DNA from: Anaerolineae bacterium
GTDB lineage: Bacteria > Chloroflexota > Anaerolineae > B4-G1 > DUEL01
Direction: 5' to 3'
Length of the DNA stretch: 11,423 nucleotides
Assembly: GCA_016926575.1 (NCBI GenBank)
Contig: JAFGOJ010000223.1
Coordinates: 1-11,423, forward strand
Shown here piece after piece: positions 1 through 8,225 of the stretch. The notes under the pieces were generated by a model that was given only the letters and a program-made list of their open reading frames with translations, was not told where the DNA came from and ran no database searches. Each line of letters starts with the position of its first letter. Positions within the stretch are counted from its first letter, which is position 1. A program made the translations under genes and the position numbers.

Positions 1-68
1 ACCATCTCGGTCAGGCCATCGCGTTGCAGCATTGATTCTCCAATCCCCATAATCACACGACCAGCCAT
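1..68 (-). CDS. Unrecognised protein, N-terminal 22 codons only
   Basis: This is the beginning of a gene that leaves the window on the left. The ATG at 68-66 is preceded, with 8 nt spacing, by a strong Shine-Dalgarno sequence AAAGGAGG (84-77). The frame then stays open to the edge and reads MAGRVIMGIGESMLQRDGLT and two further residues. The composition (small residues, then a hydrophobic stretch) looks like the first beta strand of a cytosolic enzyme, but this is too little to assign a family. A second ATG at 75-73 in another frame lies too close to the Shine-Dalgarno sequence to be preferred. The gene follows addA by 57 nt in the same direction, with a possible terminator between them, so it may be a separate transcription unit. 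The start is well supported; the function is unknown. Confidence 0.6.
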   Translation of the reverse strand, partial: MAGRVIMGIGESMLQRDGLTEM

Positions 69-84
69 AGGTCATTCCTCCTTT

Positions 85-115
85 AAAAAGCATCCAGTGC
101 CTTGCGCGCTGGAGC
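85..115 (-). terminator. Possible Rho-independent terminator after addA
   Basis: Read on the minus strand just after the addA stop codon, the sequence 115-90 folds into a GC-rich hairpin. The stem is about 9-10 bp, with one C-A mismatch and one bulged T, around a 5-nt loop (GCAAG). It is followed directly by five T residues (89-85). The position, between the addA stop at 126 and the Shine-Dalgarno sequence of the next gene at 84-77, is where an operon end would be expected. The mismatch and the short T tract make it a moderate candidate. It could instead be a weak attenuating hairpin that lets some transcription through to the downstream gene. Confidence 0.45.
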
Positions 116-125
116 GGCTGTGCCG

Positions 126-3100
126 TTAATGCCCGGTTTGACCCCAGCGATCCTCGACCAACCGCACCGCGCCGGCATAGTTCAGAAAACACAACACCGG
201 ACGGGGGCGCACACCCAGCAGCCGCTCTGCCGCCGCCAGATAGCGCGCGACCTGTGGAATATAATCCTCTTGGGCCAGCAATTGCTCCAGCCTGGCCGCA
301 TCGTCGACGCGATCGGTCTTGAATTCCACCAGCGTCCAGCCAGCGGCGGTCTCAAACAGCGCATCGATGACGCCGTGCTCAATGCCCTGTGCGGTGAGCA
401 GGCTGTAGGGCGCTTCGCGCAGGCAGTGCGATGCGGCCGACATTTCATCATGGAGCGGCGTGACCTGGAAACGTTCCAACATCCGCGCAGCGCGCCGGAT
501 GGCGTTGGACAATTCGACCTCGTCGGCGATGCCGCAGCCGCGCACCTCGGCTTCTGCCCAGCGGTAAAAAGGCCCCGCACTCGTACCATCCGGGAACAGC
601 CACTGCTCCAGAGCGCCATGCACCACCTTGCCTGCTACCCAGGCCGGCGCCGTAGCCCGTTCGCCCAGGGGAACGATGCGCCACGCGCGGGGCGGCGGGT
701 CTTGCAGGGCTTGGCGGGCAGATTCATCGGCGATCTGCGATTCAGGATGCAGCGATTCCAGAAGCGGCAAGGCTTCCGGCCAGGCGACGGCTTGAGCCGG
801 CGCAAGACTGGCCGTTCGCAGGGGGATGCTGGCCTCTTCCGGGTAGCCATAATAGGCCACCGGCACACCGTCGAGGTCCAGGTCGGTGTGTTGAACTGTG
901 TCGCTCTCCGGCAGGGGCAGCGCCAGCGGCAGGCGCGCCAGCCAATGGTTCTGGCCGCGCCCGAACGTGCCGCTGAACAAGAGCAGCTCCTGCGCCCGCG
1001 TCGCGGCGACGTAGAGCAGCCGGTCGGACTCTGCCGCTTCCTGCGCTTCGGCCCGCTCCTGGGCCAGGGCATAGATCGCGGATCTGGCCTTCTGACCAGC
1101 GCCTTCTGTCTCTACGGGCGGGATGAGGCCCAGCGCCGGGTCAATGAGCACGCCGCGCACGGACGGTCTATCGTGCGTCACGTCGCCGAGAACGACGATC
1201 GGGAATTCCAGCCCTTTGGCCGCGTGGACGGTGAGCAGTTGCACCACGCCCCGCGCCACCGTGCGCGCTTCGCCCTCCCGCGTTCCGGCATCGCGCAACT
1301 GCTGCACGTATTCAAGAAAGGCGCCCACGCCCACAATCTCGCTGGCGTGGGCATCGGCCAGGAGCTTGGCCAGGTTGCCCGCCCCACGTGCTTGACCGGC
1401 GCGCAGCAGCGCAGCGCGATAATCGGTCGCATCCAGAAACGCCTTGAGCACGTCGGCGACCGGCACCCGCCCGGCCAGCGCGTGCAGACGCGCGACCAGC
1501 TCGTACGCCGCGGCCGCCCCGGAGACCGCGCTTTCCAGATCAGCCAGATCGATCTCGGACAACGCGCCTTCCAGATCAGCCAGATCGATCTCGGACAGCG
1601 CGGCCCACAACGACGGCAATTTCTGTTCTTGTTGGGTCTGACGCAGCCGGTAGAGCGCCATATCGGAGAGGCCGCAGACCGGCGAGCGCAGCAGCCCGGC
1701 CAGAGCCAGGTCGTCGGTGGGATCGGCGATGGACTGAAGCGCGTTGAGGACGTCCCGCACTTCCGGCCGCTCGTAAAAGCCGCGCCCGACGACGGTGAGA
1801 AAGGGGATGCCCGCCGCTTCAAGGGCGTTCTCGTAGGGGGCAAAGGACGATGTGGCGCGACAGAGAATGGCAATGTCGCCGTAATCCAGCGGGCGGACGA
1901 CGCTGCGCCCCGTTTCCAGGTCAGTCTCCTCGACCTGAACCCCGCTGCCGACCAGGTCTTGCAAGCGGTTGGCCAGCGCTTGCGCGGCGCGCGCCAACGC
2001 GCCGTCTTTTTTGGCCCCGGCGGCCAGGTGCAGCTCGATGAACGGCGGCGTCAAGCCCGCTACAGGGTTTTCGCGGTGAGGACACAGCGGCGCGAACGGC
2101 TCCACATAAGGGCGTGCAGGATCTGCTTCGCCCAGCACCGGTTTGAGCAGCGCGTTGAGGCCGGCGATCAACGCCCGGTGCGCCCGGTAGGAGGTTGCCA
2201 GCGTGAACGTCTGCCCGCGTTGCTCGGTTTCCTGCCAGACCTGACGAAAGACGGTGACGTCGGCGCCGCGAAAGCGATAGATGGACTGCTTGCCGTCGCC
2301 CACGATAAAGCGCTTGCCCCGGCCGCCGTCGAGCAGATTCAGCAGTTCGCGCTGCCGGTCGTTGGTGTCCTGGAACTCGTCTACCAGCAGTGCGGCGATC
2401 TCATCCTGCCAATATGCGCGGACGGCGGGATGCGTTTGCAGCAGCGTCAGCGCTCTTTGTTCGAGATCGTCAAAATCCAGCGCGCGGCGCGCGTTTTTAG
2501 TCTGCTCGTAGCGCCTTTGGGCGACATCGTAGAGGCCGAGCAGCGCCGGAAGAATGGCCTGGGCCAGCTCGCGATCCAGCGCCAGGTCGAAATGGCGCTC
2601 TTTCCAGGCGGCAAGATGTTCGTCGAACCTCTCTTGCAGTTCTTTGACCAGGGGTTTGGGATCGGCCGGTTTCCAGTTGGCCTTGCTGCCTTTTTGTTTC
2701 AATGCCTGGCGCAGCGGGTGCAAGTGGGCGGATGCGGCGACCCAATCGCCGGCCGCCTGCGCTGCCCGGATCGCCGCCCAATGGGCCAGAATCTCGGGCA
2801 GCAGTGGGGCAAAGGCGTCGCCTGCCTCGGCGGCCCGCGCCAGGACGCCGGCATCGCGCAAGGTTTGCAGTTCGGCCAGCGCCTGCTGCACGTCGGTGTC
2901 TTGCACAAAAGCGCGGATGGGCGGGAGCAAGTGTGATTCCCAGATCGACCACAGGTCAGGCAGCCTGGTTCGTGCGGTTTCGACATCCAGCCGCCGCTGC
3001 AGCAACTCGCTCAGAATGTGGCGCAGGGGGGCCTCGCCAAAATCACCGAACAGGCGGGCCAGTTGGGGATCGTCGGCAGCCCGGCCCAATGCCTCATCCA

Positions 3101-3545
3101 CTGCCTGCGCCTGCAGCAGCGCCTGCTGCCCCTCGTCCAACATCTCAAAGCGCGGATCGATTTCCGCCTCGGCGGGGTGGTGGCGCAGGATCTCGGCGCA
3201 CAGGCTATGGATGGTGCCGATGCGCGCTGCGTCCAGGCCGGTGTATAGAGCCTGCCAGCGCGAGATCTCTTCCGGGGTCAGATCCGGCCTCTCTACATAC
3301 CGGCGCACTGCCTCGCGGACACGATTGCGCATCTCGCGGGCGGCCTTTTTAGTAAAGGTGATGGCGACCACGGCGTGCATTGGCACTCGGCACAGCAGCG
3401 CCAGATAGTACGCCACCAGGGTGCGCGTCTTGCCGGCGCCGGCCCCGGCGGTGACGGCTACATCGGAACCACGCGCCGTGATGGCCGGGATTTGTTCTAA
3501 ACTGGGGCGGAGTTGGGCAACGATGGGGTGCAGTTGCGTGTCCAT
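126..3545 (-). CDS. addA: ATP-dependent helicase/nuclease subunit A (AddA-like)
   Basis: This is the 1139-residue UvrD/Rep-type (SF1A) helicase with a RecB-family nuclease at its C-terminus. With AddB it should unwind and resect double-strand breaks in the cytoplasm for RecA loading. Visible motifs: Walker A AGAGAGKT (33-40), motif Ia around 61-72, motif Ib GTIHSLCAEIL (110-120), Walker B LLVDEFQD (386-393), motif III VGDGKQSIYRFRG (415-427), motif V TVHAAKGLE (772-780) and motif VI LLYVAATRA (843-851). The nuclease has H976, D1061 (GVID), E1074-x-K1076 and QxxxY (1098-1102), so it looks active. Length fits AddA (about 1100-1250). The start at 3545 is chosen over an in-frame upstream ATG at 3587 because GGGGAG (3557-3552) sits 6 nt before it and the longer form would overlap addB. 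A 12-residue unit is duplicated in tandem at residues 649-672. The gene lies 2 nt after addB, implying translational coupling. Confidence 0.93.
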   Translation of the reverse strand: MDTQLHPIVAQLRPSLEQIPAITARGSDVAVTAGAGAGKTRTLVAYYLALLCRVPMHAVVAITFTKKAAREMRNRVREAVRRYVERPDLTPEEISRWQALYTGLDAARIGTIHSLCAEILRHHPAEAEIDPRFEMLDEGQQALLQAQAVDEALGRAADDPQLARLFGDFGEAPLRHILSELLQRRLDVETARTRLPDLWSIWESHLLPPIRAFVQDTDVQQALAELQTLRDAGVLARAAEAGDAFAPLLPEILAHWAAIRAAQAAGDWVAASAHLHPLRQALKQKGSKANWKPADPKPLVKELQERFDEHLAAWKERHFDLALDRELAQAILPALLGLYDVAQRRYEQTKNARRALDFDDLEQRALTLLQTHPAVRAYWQDEIAALLVDEFQDTNDRQRELLNLLDGGRGKRFIVGDGKQSIYRFRGADVTVFRQVWQETEQRGQTFTLATSYRAHRALIAGLNALLKPVLGEADPARPYVEPFAPLCPHRENPVAGLTPPFIELHLAAGAKKDGALARAAQALANRLQDLVGSGVQVEETDLETGRSVVRPLDYGDIAILCRATSSFAPYENALEAAGIPFLTVVGRGFYERPEVRDVLNALQSIADPTDDLALAGLLRSPVCGLSDMALYRLRQTQQEQKLPSLWAALSEIDLADLEGALSEIDLADLESAVSGAAAAYELVARLHALAGRVPVADVLKAFLDATDYRAALLRAGQARGAGNLAKLLADAHASEIVGVGAFLEYVQQLRDAGTREGEARTVARGVVQLLTVHAAKGLEFPIVVLGDVTHDRPSVRGVLIDPALGLIPPVETEGAGQKARSAIYALAQERAEAQEAAESDRLLYVAATRAQELLLFSGTFGRGQNHWLARLPLALPLPESDTVQHTDLDLDGVPVAYYGYPEEASIPLRTASLAPAQAVAWPEALPLLESLHPESQIADESARQALQDPPPRAWRIVPLGERATAPAWVAGKVVHGALEQWLFPDGTSAGPFYRWAEAEVRGCGIADEVELSNAIRRAARMLERFQVTPLHDEMSAASHCLREAPYSLLTAQGIEHGVIDALFETAAGWTLVEFKTDRVDDAARLEQLLAQEDYIPQVARYLAAAERLLGVRPRPVLCFLNYAGAVRLVEDRWGQTGH
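1531..1602 (-). repeat. 36-bp in-frame tandem duplication inside addA
   Basis: Two adjacent 36-bp copies (1531-1566 and 1567-1602) match at 34 of 36 positions, including a 29-bp identical core. They encode ALSEIDLADLEG followed by ALSEIDLADLES at AddA residues 649-660 and 661-672, between the helicase halves (motif IV near 450 and motif V near 770). This part of the protein is expected to lie in the accessory 2B-like region. The unit is a multiple of three, so the frame is kept. The near identity at DNA level points to a recent slippage duplication rather than an old protein repeat. The added acidic/leucine segment would extend a helix or loop; whether it affects activity cannot be told from sequence. 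Confidence 0.9.
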
Positions 3546-3547
3546 CT

Positions 3548-6500
3548 TTATCTCCCCTGCCACGCACGGCCTTTGTAGCGCCAGCAAAAGACTCCCGCCG
3601 GACAGTAGCCGGGACAGCCATCGGCGGGAGGCTGCGGCGCGAAACGCCCGGCCCGCGCGCCCTGCACCGCTTCCCAGGCGTGGCGCAGGGCGACGTCCAT
3701 TGCGCCCTGCGGGCCGCCGTCGAATTTGGCCAGGGTAAAGTCGCTGTGCTCAGCCTGCCGGACATGCCAGTAAAAGCCATCGATCACCGTGCCCAACGCT
3801 AATGCCACCTGCGCAGCGAGAGCGTAGAGCGGCAGTTGCAGCTTTTTACCATCGGCCACCGCCCGCTTGTCAAAAGCGGACTTGCCGGCAGTCTTGTAGT
3901 CAATGATGCGCAAGCGGCCGTCGGGCGTGCGCTCGACGCGGTCGATCAAGCCGCGCAAGCGAAAAACATCTTCCCCCTCCTGCACCACCAGCGGCGGCCG
4001 GTCGCCTATGCCAAAGGCGGCTTCGTGGGCATAAGGGACGAAATCGTCGGCCAACTCTGCCAGCGCGACCAGCGAGCGGCGCACGTTCTCCTCGATCTCG
4101 GCGCGCGTTTGCGCCCACCACGCGGTGGGTCGGAACTGCTCCCGGCGCGGCGCGGCGTCGAGAATCTCGGCTACGACCGGCGGCAATGCGGCCAACAACG
4201 CTTCGAGATCGGCCGGATCGGCCACAGTCTTGTACAGGCGCTCAAAGATGTGGTGATAGATGTTGCCCAACTGCCGGGCATCCAGACCCTCGGTGGGCAA
4301 CGGACGCGCCTCCAGTCTGAGCACGTGGCTGACCCAAAAGAAAAACGGGCAGGTGCGATAAGTCTCCAGCCGGCTGGCGCTCCACACTCGCTCCGGGCCG
4401 AAGCGCTGCGCCCAGGTTGTCGCCCAGGCGGTCAGGTCGCCCTCGTGCGCTGAAGCAGGCGCGGGTTGCGCGCGGACGCTCAGAATGTCCGCGGCGCTTT
4501 GGACATAGGTGGTGCGCTCCGGTGCGATGGTCTGTGCCCAGGCCCACGGCGCTACGGAATCCCCCTGCGCGGCCACGCTGAGCAGCAATTCGGGCCACGA
4601 GGCGGCCGCGGCCGGCGCGGGCTGCTGCCTGCCGGTGAGCAGCAGCGGCTCGACCCGCACCCGACGTCGCACCTCTTCCCAGTAGGGCGAAGCCTGCCAC
4701 AGCGCGCCGTTGTCGGCGATGCGCGGGCGGGTCAACAGCAGCGCCGCGCTGGCGCGGGTGAGCGCTTCGTAGGCATATTCGGCTTCGGTGCTGTCGGTCG
4801 AAAGCTCCAGCGCCAGATCAAACTCGTCGCGCAGCCGCCGCCGGTCGGCGTCGCGCAGCAGTGGGTCTTCGGCCAGGGTGGCCGGGAATTCCCCTTCGGC
4901 CAGCCCCAGCACCGCCACAGCGCGGAAGGCCAGTCCGCGCGCCTGGGTCACGTCGGCCACCAGCAGAGCTTGCGCATCGGCGGGCAGGGGCAGACGATAA
5001 ACCGCTGTTTCCACTGCGCCAACCAGGTCGGCGTAGAAATCGGCGAACCCGGCCGGGGCGCGGGTCACCGCCTCTTCGGCCCACACCAGCCCGCGCAGCA
5101 CATCCTTGAATGCGTTCAGCGCGGCCATGTCGCGCTCGGCCAGCGCCGGCGGCCCGTCCTGGATGCAGCGCATCACACCGACATCGGTCGGCGGGCCTTC
5201 TTCTGCCACAGCCAGATCGCCGATCAGCCCCTCCAGCCAGGCGACGAAGGCCCGGCAGGGTCGAGGGCCAACGGGTGGCGTGACTCGCTGCACAAAGCGC
5301 GCAAACCGGTCACGCAGTGCTTCGGCTGCCGTGCCGGTGGGCAGGTTGGGCGCTGACATGCCGGTATCGCCCAGGTCTTCACTGCGACCGGTGTCGCCCA
5401 GGCGCGCCAGCGCTTCTGTCCATTGATCCACGCCCTGGATCACGCATCCCCAGCGGGCAACCTGTTCCAGGGACTCTGCCGCCTGTGCGGTGATGCCTAG
5501 CGGCGCGCCGCCCACCAGGCAGTTGGCCCAATCGAAATAGGGTGAGCGCCAGGCCTCAACTGTGAGCCGCCAGGGGAATGGAGCCTCCGGCGGCCCAAGC
5601 CGTAGCAGATCGAGCAGCGCAGTCACAGCAGGGTTCTGGCGCAGCGGCAGTCCGGCGGCGACGTGGAGCGGCAGTCCAAACTCTTTTGCAATCTGCATGA
5701 TGAACGGGAGATAGGGATCGCAGCGGCGCGCGATCAGAGCCAGCTCGCCCAGGCGCAGGCCGTCGTGGATTGCACGTTGCTTGAGCCAACGCAGGGCCGC
5801 CCGCACTTCGCCCTCGCGGTCGGGTGCGGCGATCATAGTTGGCGGATGCGCCACCAGCGCGTCTCCTGCAGGCTGTCCCGACGTTTCGCCGCTCAAGAAA
5901 GTAGCTTCCAGGTGGGCCAGCGCCGGCGCCGCCGGGGGAATGTCAACCGGCGGCAGCGGTTGGGCCTTTGCATCCCAATCCGTTTCCAGCACCTGGCGGG
6001 TGCGGTTGAAGCGCTTGTGGACGGCGGCGCGTTCGTCGCCGTCGGGGCTGCCGGTCAGGGTGAGAGTCAACTCGGCGACGCGCCCGGCCAGCAGGCCCAG
6101 CACACGCCGTTGCACGGTGGTCAGATCGTCAAAACCATCCACGAACAAGGCCGGCCAACGGCGACCCAAGTCGGGGTGACGCTCCAATGCTTCGGCAGCC
6201 AGCCAGCCCACACCGGCAAAGTCAGCCCAGCCGCGCTCTTGCAGCCGGACCTGATAGGCGGTGTAGAGCTGGGCCAGTTCGGCCAGACGCGGTTCGTTGC
6301 CCATCGTGGCAACTGCCGCTGCCAGATGCTCCGGGAAAACACCGCCGGCCTTGAATTCGCGGATCAGATCGAGCACAGCCTGCACAAAGCCGGGCATCGC
6401 ACGCAAGGGGGCATAGTGATCGAGTTTTGCTTCGACGATCAGCGAGCGCAGCAGACGATACTGGATCGGCTCGCTGAGCTGGATGACAGTTTCGCCCGCC

Positions 6501-6721
6501 GCGCCGAGGACGTCGCGGTAGAGGGTATCAAAGGTGCTGACGCGAACGCCCAACGCGCCGCCAGATTCGGCGAGGCGCTGCTTCCAGGCGCGGACCTGAA
6601 GCCGGGTGGGAACGACCACGCGCGGCGCGGCGCGCGCGTCCCGGGCGAGATCGCGGGCGCGGGCCACCAGGTAGGCGGTCTTGCCGCTCGCAGCGGGGGA
6701 AATGTAAAGAGAAACGGGCAT
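3548..6721 (-). CDS. addB: ATP-dependent helicase/nuclease subunit B (AddB-like)
   Basis: This is a 1057-residue AddB-type partner of AddA. The N-terminus has a nucleotide-binding loop ISPAASGKT (7-15; GKT kept, first glycine replaced by serine). A Walker-B-like LFVDGFDD is at 192-199, and a helicase motif V-like stretch TQARGLAFRAVAVLGLAEG at 592-610 leads into EFP. The C-terminal RecB-family nuclease shows H823/H824 with E827, GLID with D927, D941-Y-K943 and QxxxY (962-966). Four cysteines bracket the nuclease: C791 in YRTCPFFFW and C1036, C1040, C1046 at the extreme C-terminus. This is the arrangement of the AddB iron-sulfur staple, although the first C-terminal spacing is x3 rather than the x2 I recall for Bacillus AddB. 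A short repeat LGDTG occurs twice at 441-454. The start at 6721 is set by GGAGG (6731-6727) 5 nt upstream; a longer in-frame ORF to 7018 would overlap the isomerase. AddA follows after 2 nt. Confidence 0.92.
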   Translation of the reverse strand: MPVSLYISPAASGKTAYLVARARDLARDARAAPRVVVPTRLQVRAWKQRLAESGGALGVRVSTFDTLYRDVLGAAGETVIQLSEPIQYRLLRSLIVEAKLDHYAPLRAMPGFVQAVLDLIREFKAGGVFPEHLAAAVATMGNEPRLAELAQLYTAYQVRLQERGWADFAGVGWLAAEALERHPDLGRRWPALFVDGFDDLTTVQRRVLGLLAGRVAELTLTLTGSPDGDERAAVHKRFNRTRQVLETDWDAKAQPLPPVDIPPAAPALAHLEATFLSGETSGQPAGDALVAHPPTMIAAPDREGEVRAALRWLKQRAIHDGLRLGELALIARRCDPYLPFIMQIAKEFGLPLHVAAGLPLRQNPAVTALLDLLRLGPPEAPFPWRLTVEAWRSPYFDWANCLVGGAPLGITAQAAESLEQVARWGCVIQGVDQWTEALARLGDTGRSEDLGDTGMSAPNLPTGTAAEALRDRFARFVQRVTPPVGPRPCRAFVAWLEGLIGDLAVAEEGPPTDVGVMRCIQDGPPALAERDMAALNAFKDVLRGLVWAEEAVTRAPAGFADFYADLVGAVETAVYRLPLPADAQALLVADVTQARGLAFRAVAVLGLAEGEFPATLAEDPLLRDADRRRLRDEFDLALELSTDSTEAEYAYEALTRASAALLLTRPRIADNGALWQASPYWEEVRRRVRVEPLLLTGRQQPAPAAAASWPELLLSVAAQGDSVAPWAWAQTIAPERTTYVQSAADILSVRAQPAPASAHEGDLTAWATTWAQRFGPERVWSASRLETYRTCPFFFWVSHVLRLEARPLPTEGLDARQLGNIYHHIFERLYKTVADPADLEALLAALPPVVAEILDAAPRREQFRPTAWWAQTRAEIEENVRRSLVALAELADDFVPYAHEAAFGIGDRPPLVVQEGEDVFRLRGLIDRVERTPDGRLRIIDYKTAGKSAFDKRAVADGKKLQLPLYALAAQVALALGTVIDGFYWHVRQAEHSDFTLAKFDGGPQGAMDVALRHAWEAVQGARAGRFAPQPPADGCPGYCPAGVFCWRYKGRAWQGR
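3552..3557 (-). promoter_or_regulatory. Shine-Dalgarno of addA, inside the 3' end of addB
   Basis: GGGGAG lies 6 nt before the addA ATG (3545-3543) and within the last codons of addB, directly before its TAA stop (3550-3548). This placement fixes the addA start at MDTQ and makes translational coupling of the two subunits likely, as expected for proteins that form one complex. Confidence 0.8.
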
Positions 6722-6726
6722 GGAAA

Positions 6727-6731
6727 CCTCC
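6727..6731 (-). promoter_or_regulatory. Shine-Dalgarno that fixes the addB start
   Basis: GGAGG with a 5-nt spacer precedes the ATG at 6721. It decides in favour of the MPVSLYISP start, which also puts the nucleotide-binding loop at the usual distance from the N-terminus. It lies in the 32-nt gap after the isomerase stop codon. Confidence 0.8.
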
Positions 6732-6753
6732 AGACTGGCGCCCTGCCAGACCG

Positions 6754-8211
6754 TCAAACAATGCTGGTCTGGTTCACCGTCGCACTCTCGATGCCCAGAA
6801 TATCGCCAATCGTCTTGAGCGTCTGGGCGCGGTGACCAACGCCCAGCGCCAAGTGGTGCGTTGGTCCCTCGGCCAGCCATCGCTTCAGAAACGTCACTGC
6901 GTCCGGTTTGAAAAAGGCTCGCGTGTTGGTATTGCCCGTCGCCGGGATCGCCCCGCACACCGACTCGCCTTCGGCAATGACGAGCTTGAATCGGCCGTCG
7001 TATGTCGAGGTCAGGCACAGCATCGTGATCGGCCCGGCTTTGATCTGGAACTCCACCGACGCGCCTGACCCCGGCTTGCCATGATAGCGCGTCAGACTGC
7101 GCAGCCTGGGCCGCCCCTCGGCGATGCCGATGTGATGCGGCCCATCGTGGCCGACCAGAATAAAGCCCTCGTCAAAATCCAGTGGATGAAACTCGGCAAA
7201 GCTGCCGCCCATCCCCAGCCGATCCATGATCAACATCGCCACGCAGGTCTTCAGATCCGACTCGCCGCACATCGGAAACCCCGCCGCGCAGAGCAGCGAG
7301 TTGCCGACGATCAGGCTGGCGGCAATGCGCTCCGTCGCGCTGCCCGGCTCGCCCTTGTAATAATAAGCCAGGCCATCCAGGTCGAACTCGCGCACAAACT
7401 TGTCCAGCGCCACGGCCACCCGCGCCGACTGATGCAGGTCTTCCGGGGTCAGCTTGCGCGTCAGCGGGTCCGCTTGTGGGTCGGGCGTGTCGAACAGGTT
7501 GAGTATCTGCGCCTCCTTGCGGGCGACCTCGTCCTCTGTCACCGTCCGCTCCAACCGCACCAGGTCATCGATCTCGGTCTGGACGACGTGCAGGCCGAAC
7601 GCGGCGGTGAATGCCGTGGGGTCGCTGTGCATGTCCAGCATCGCCTCGATGGGATGGCCGAAATGGCCGATGCGCGCCCCCTTCAGGTCGTGCAGCACCC
7701 GCGCAATCTGGCACCATTCGGCGATCTCGCGCTGCACAGCCTCGTCGTTGTGCAAGGTACCGATCACCATGGGCGGCACGCGCTTGCCCATGCGCACGGC
7801 CACCCCGGCGAACTCGGGCAGTGAACAGACGTTGTCATTGCAGAGTTGCATATAGATGGTGGCATGCTCATAGTCCAGGCGGGAACGTGGCTGCAGGGCA
7901 ACGAGCACGATGGGCACGTCCAGTTCACGGATCAGGATGCCGAACGTGGACGAGGTGGCATAAGTCAACATATCGCAAAAGATCAGGTCGAAGTGGGCGG
8001 CCTGTAACCTGGGCAACAAGGCATAGGCGGCCTGGGCATTGTCAACCAGCCCCAAGTTGGTGGTATGGACACCGTTGGCCTGCACCTGCTGCTCGAAAAC
8101 GTCCAGATAGCCAAGCAGATCCTCTTTCAAGCCGGGGAACTGGCCCCAGTAGACATCCAGTCCCACGCCGAACAAACCGATGTGGACACTGCGATTGCGT
8201 CGTTCGTTCAA
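6754..8211 (-). CDS. L-arabinose/L-fucose isomerase-like protein
   Basis: This 485-residue cytosolic protein resembles the AraA/FucI fold family, metal-dependent isomerases that interconvert aldoses and ketoses. The four catalytic positions known from E. coli AraA can be matched: E317 in CGESDLKT (AraA has a GEGDWKTA-like stretch), E340 in GGSFAE, H355 in ILVGHDGPHH and H452/H453 in THHLALGVGH. The N-terminal two-thirds has Rossmann-like elements (IGLFGVGLDVYW near 11-22; FDLIFCDMLTYATSS near 74-88). Length is close to AraA (about 500), but the surroundings of the motifs differ, so the substrate may be another sugar and I give no gene symbol. The start is a TTG at 8211-8209: it has AAGGAG 8 nt upstream, an in-frame stop (8235-8233) closes the frame just before it, and the next in-frame ATG (residue 81) lies far inside the domain. 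The gene stops 32 nt before addB. A sugar-catabolic role is inferred from the family and neighbours. Confidence 0.85.
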   Translation of the reverse strand: MNERRNRSVHIGLFGVGLDVYWGQFPGLKEDLLGYLDVFEQQVQANGVHTTNLGLVDNAQAAYALLPRLQAAHFDLIFCDMLTYATSSTFGILIRELDVPIVLVALQPRSRLDYEHATIYMQLCNDNVCSLPEFAGVAVRMGKRVPPMVIGTLHNDEAVQREIAEWCQIARVLHDLKGARIGHFGHPIEAMLDMHSDPTAFTAAFGLHVVQTEIDDLVRLERTVTEDEVARKEAQILNLFDTPDPQADPLTRKLTPEDLHQSARVAVALDKFVREFDLDGLAYYYKGEPGSATERIAASLIVGNSLLCAAGFPMCGESDLKTCVAMLIMDRLGMGGSFAEFHPLDFDEGFILVGHDGPHHIGIAEGRPRLRSLTRYHGKPGSGASVEFQIKAGPITMLCLTSTYDGRFKLVIAEGESVCGAIPATGNTNTRAFFKPDAVTFLKRWLAEGPTHHLALGVGHRAQTLKTIGDILGIESATVNQTSIV

Positions 8212-8219
8212 AGTTTGTG

Positions 8220-8225
8220 CTCCTT
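8220..8225 (-). promoter_or_regulatory. Shine-Dalgarno supporting a TTG start for the isomerase
   Basis: AAGGAG lies 8 nt before the TTG at 8211. Without it the isomerase would have no acceptable N-terminus, because no ATG or GTG is available between the upstream in-frame stop (8235-8233) and the start of the conserved domain. The rest of the 96-nt gap 8212-8307 shows no convincing -35/-10 pair. Confidence 0.7.

Noticed and set aside
102..2936. A 944-codon open frame on the plus strand, antisense to addA
   Set aside because: It lies wholly opposite a gene with clear helicase and nuclease motifs, its translation is Arg/Gln/Gly-rich without recognisable domains, and long antisense frames are common in GC-rich coding DNA.
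3546..3587. Longer addA N-terminus starting at 3587
   Set aside because: It would overlap the end of addB and lacks a Shine-Dalgarno as good as the GGGGAG before 3545.
5348..5402. Repeat of LGDTG with 9-residue period in AddB
   Set aside because: Only about 15 bp are shared (14/15) and the remainder of the units differ, so it is not a convincing duplication; mentioned only in the addB entry.
5663..6835. A 390-codon open frame on the plus strand, antisense to addB
   Set aside because: It is the mirror frame of addB codon bias, has no recognisable motif, and continues across the addB start into the isomerase gene.
6722..7018. Longer addB N-terminus starting at 7018
   Set aside because: It would overlap the isomerase by 265 nt, and the extra 99 residues look like shadow sequence; the ATG at 6721 has a strong Shine-Dalgarno and fits the family N-terminus.
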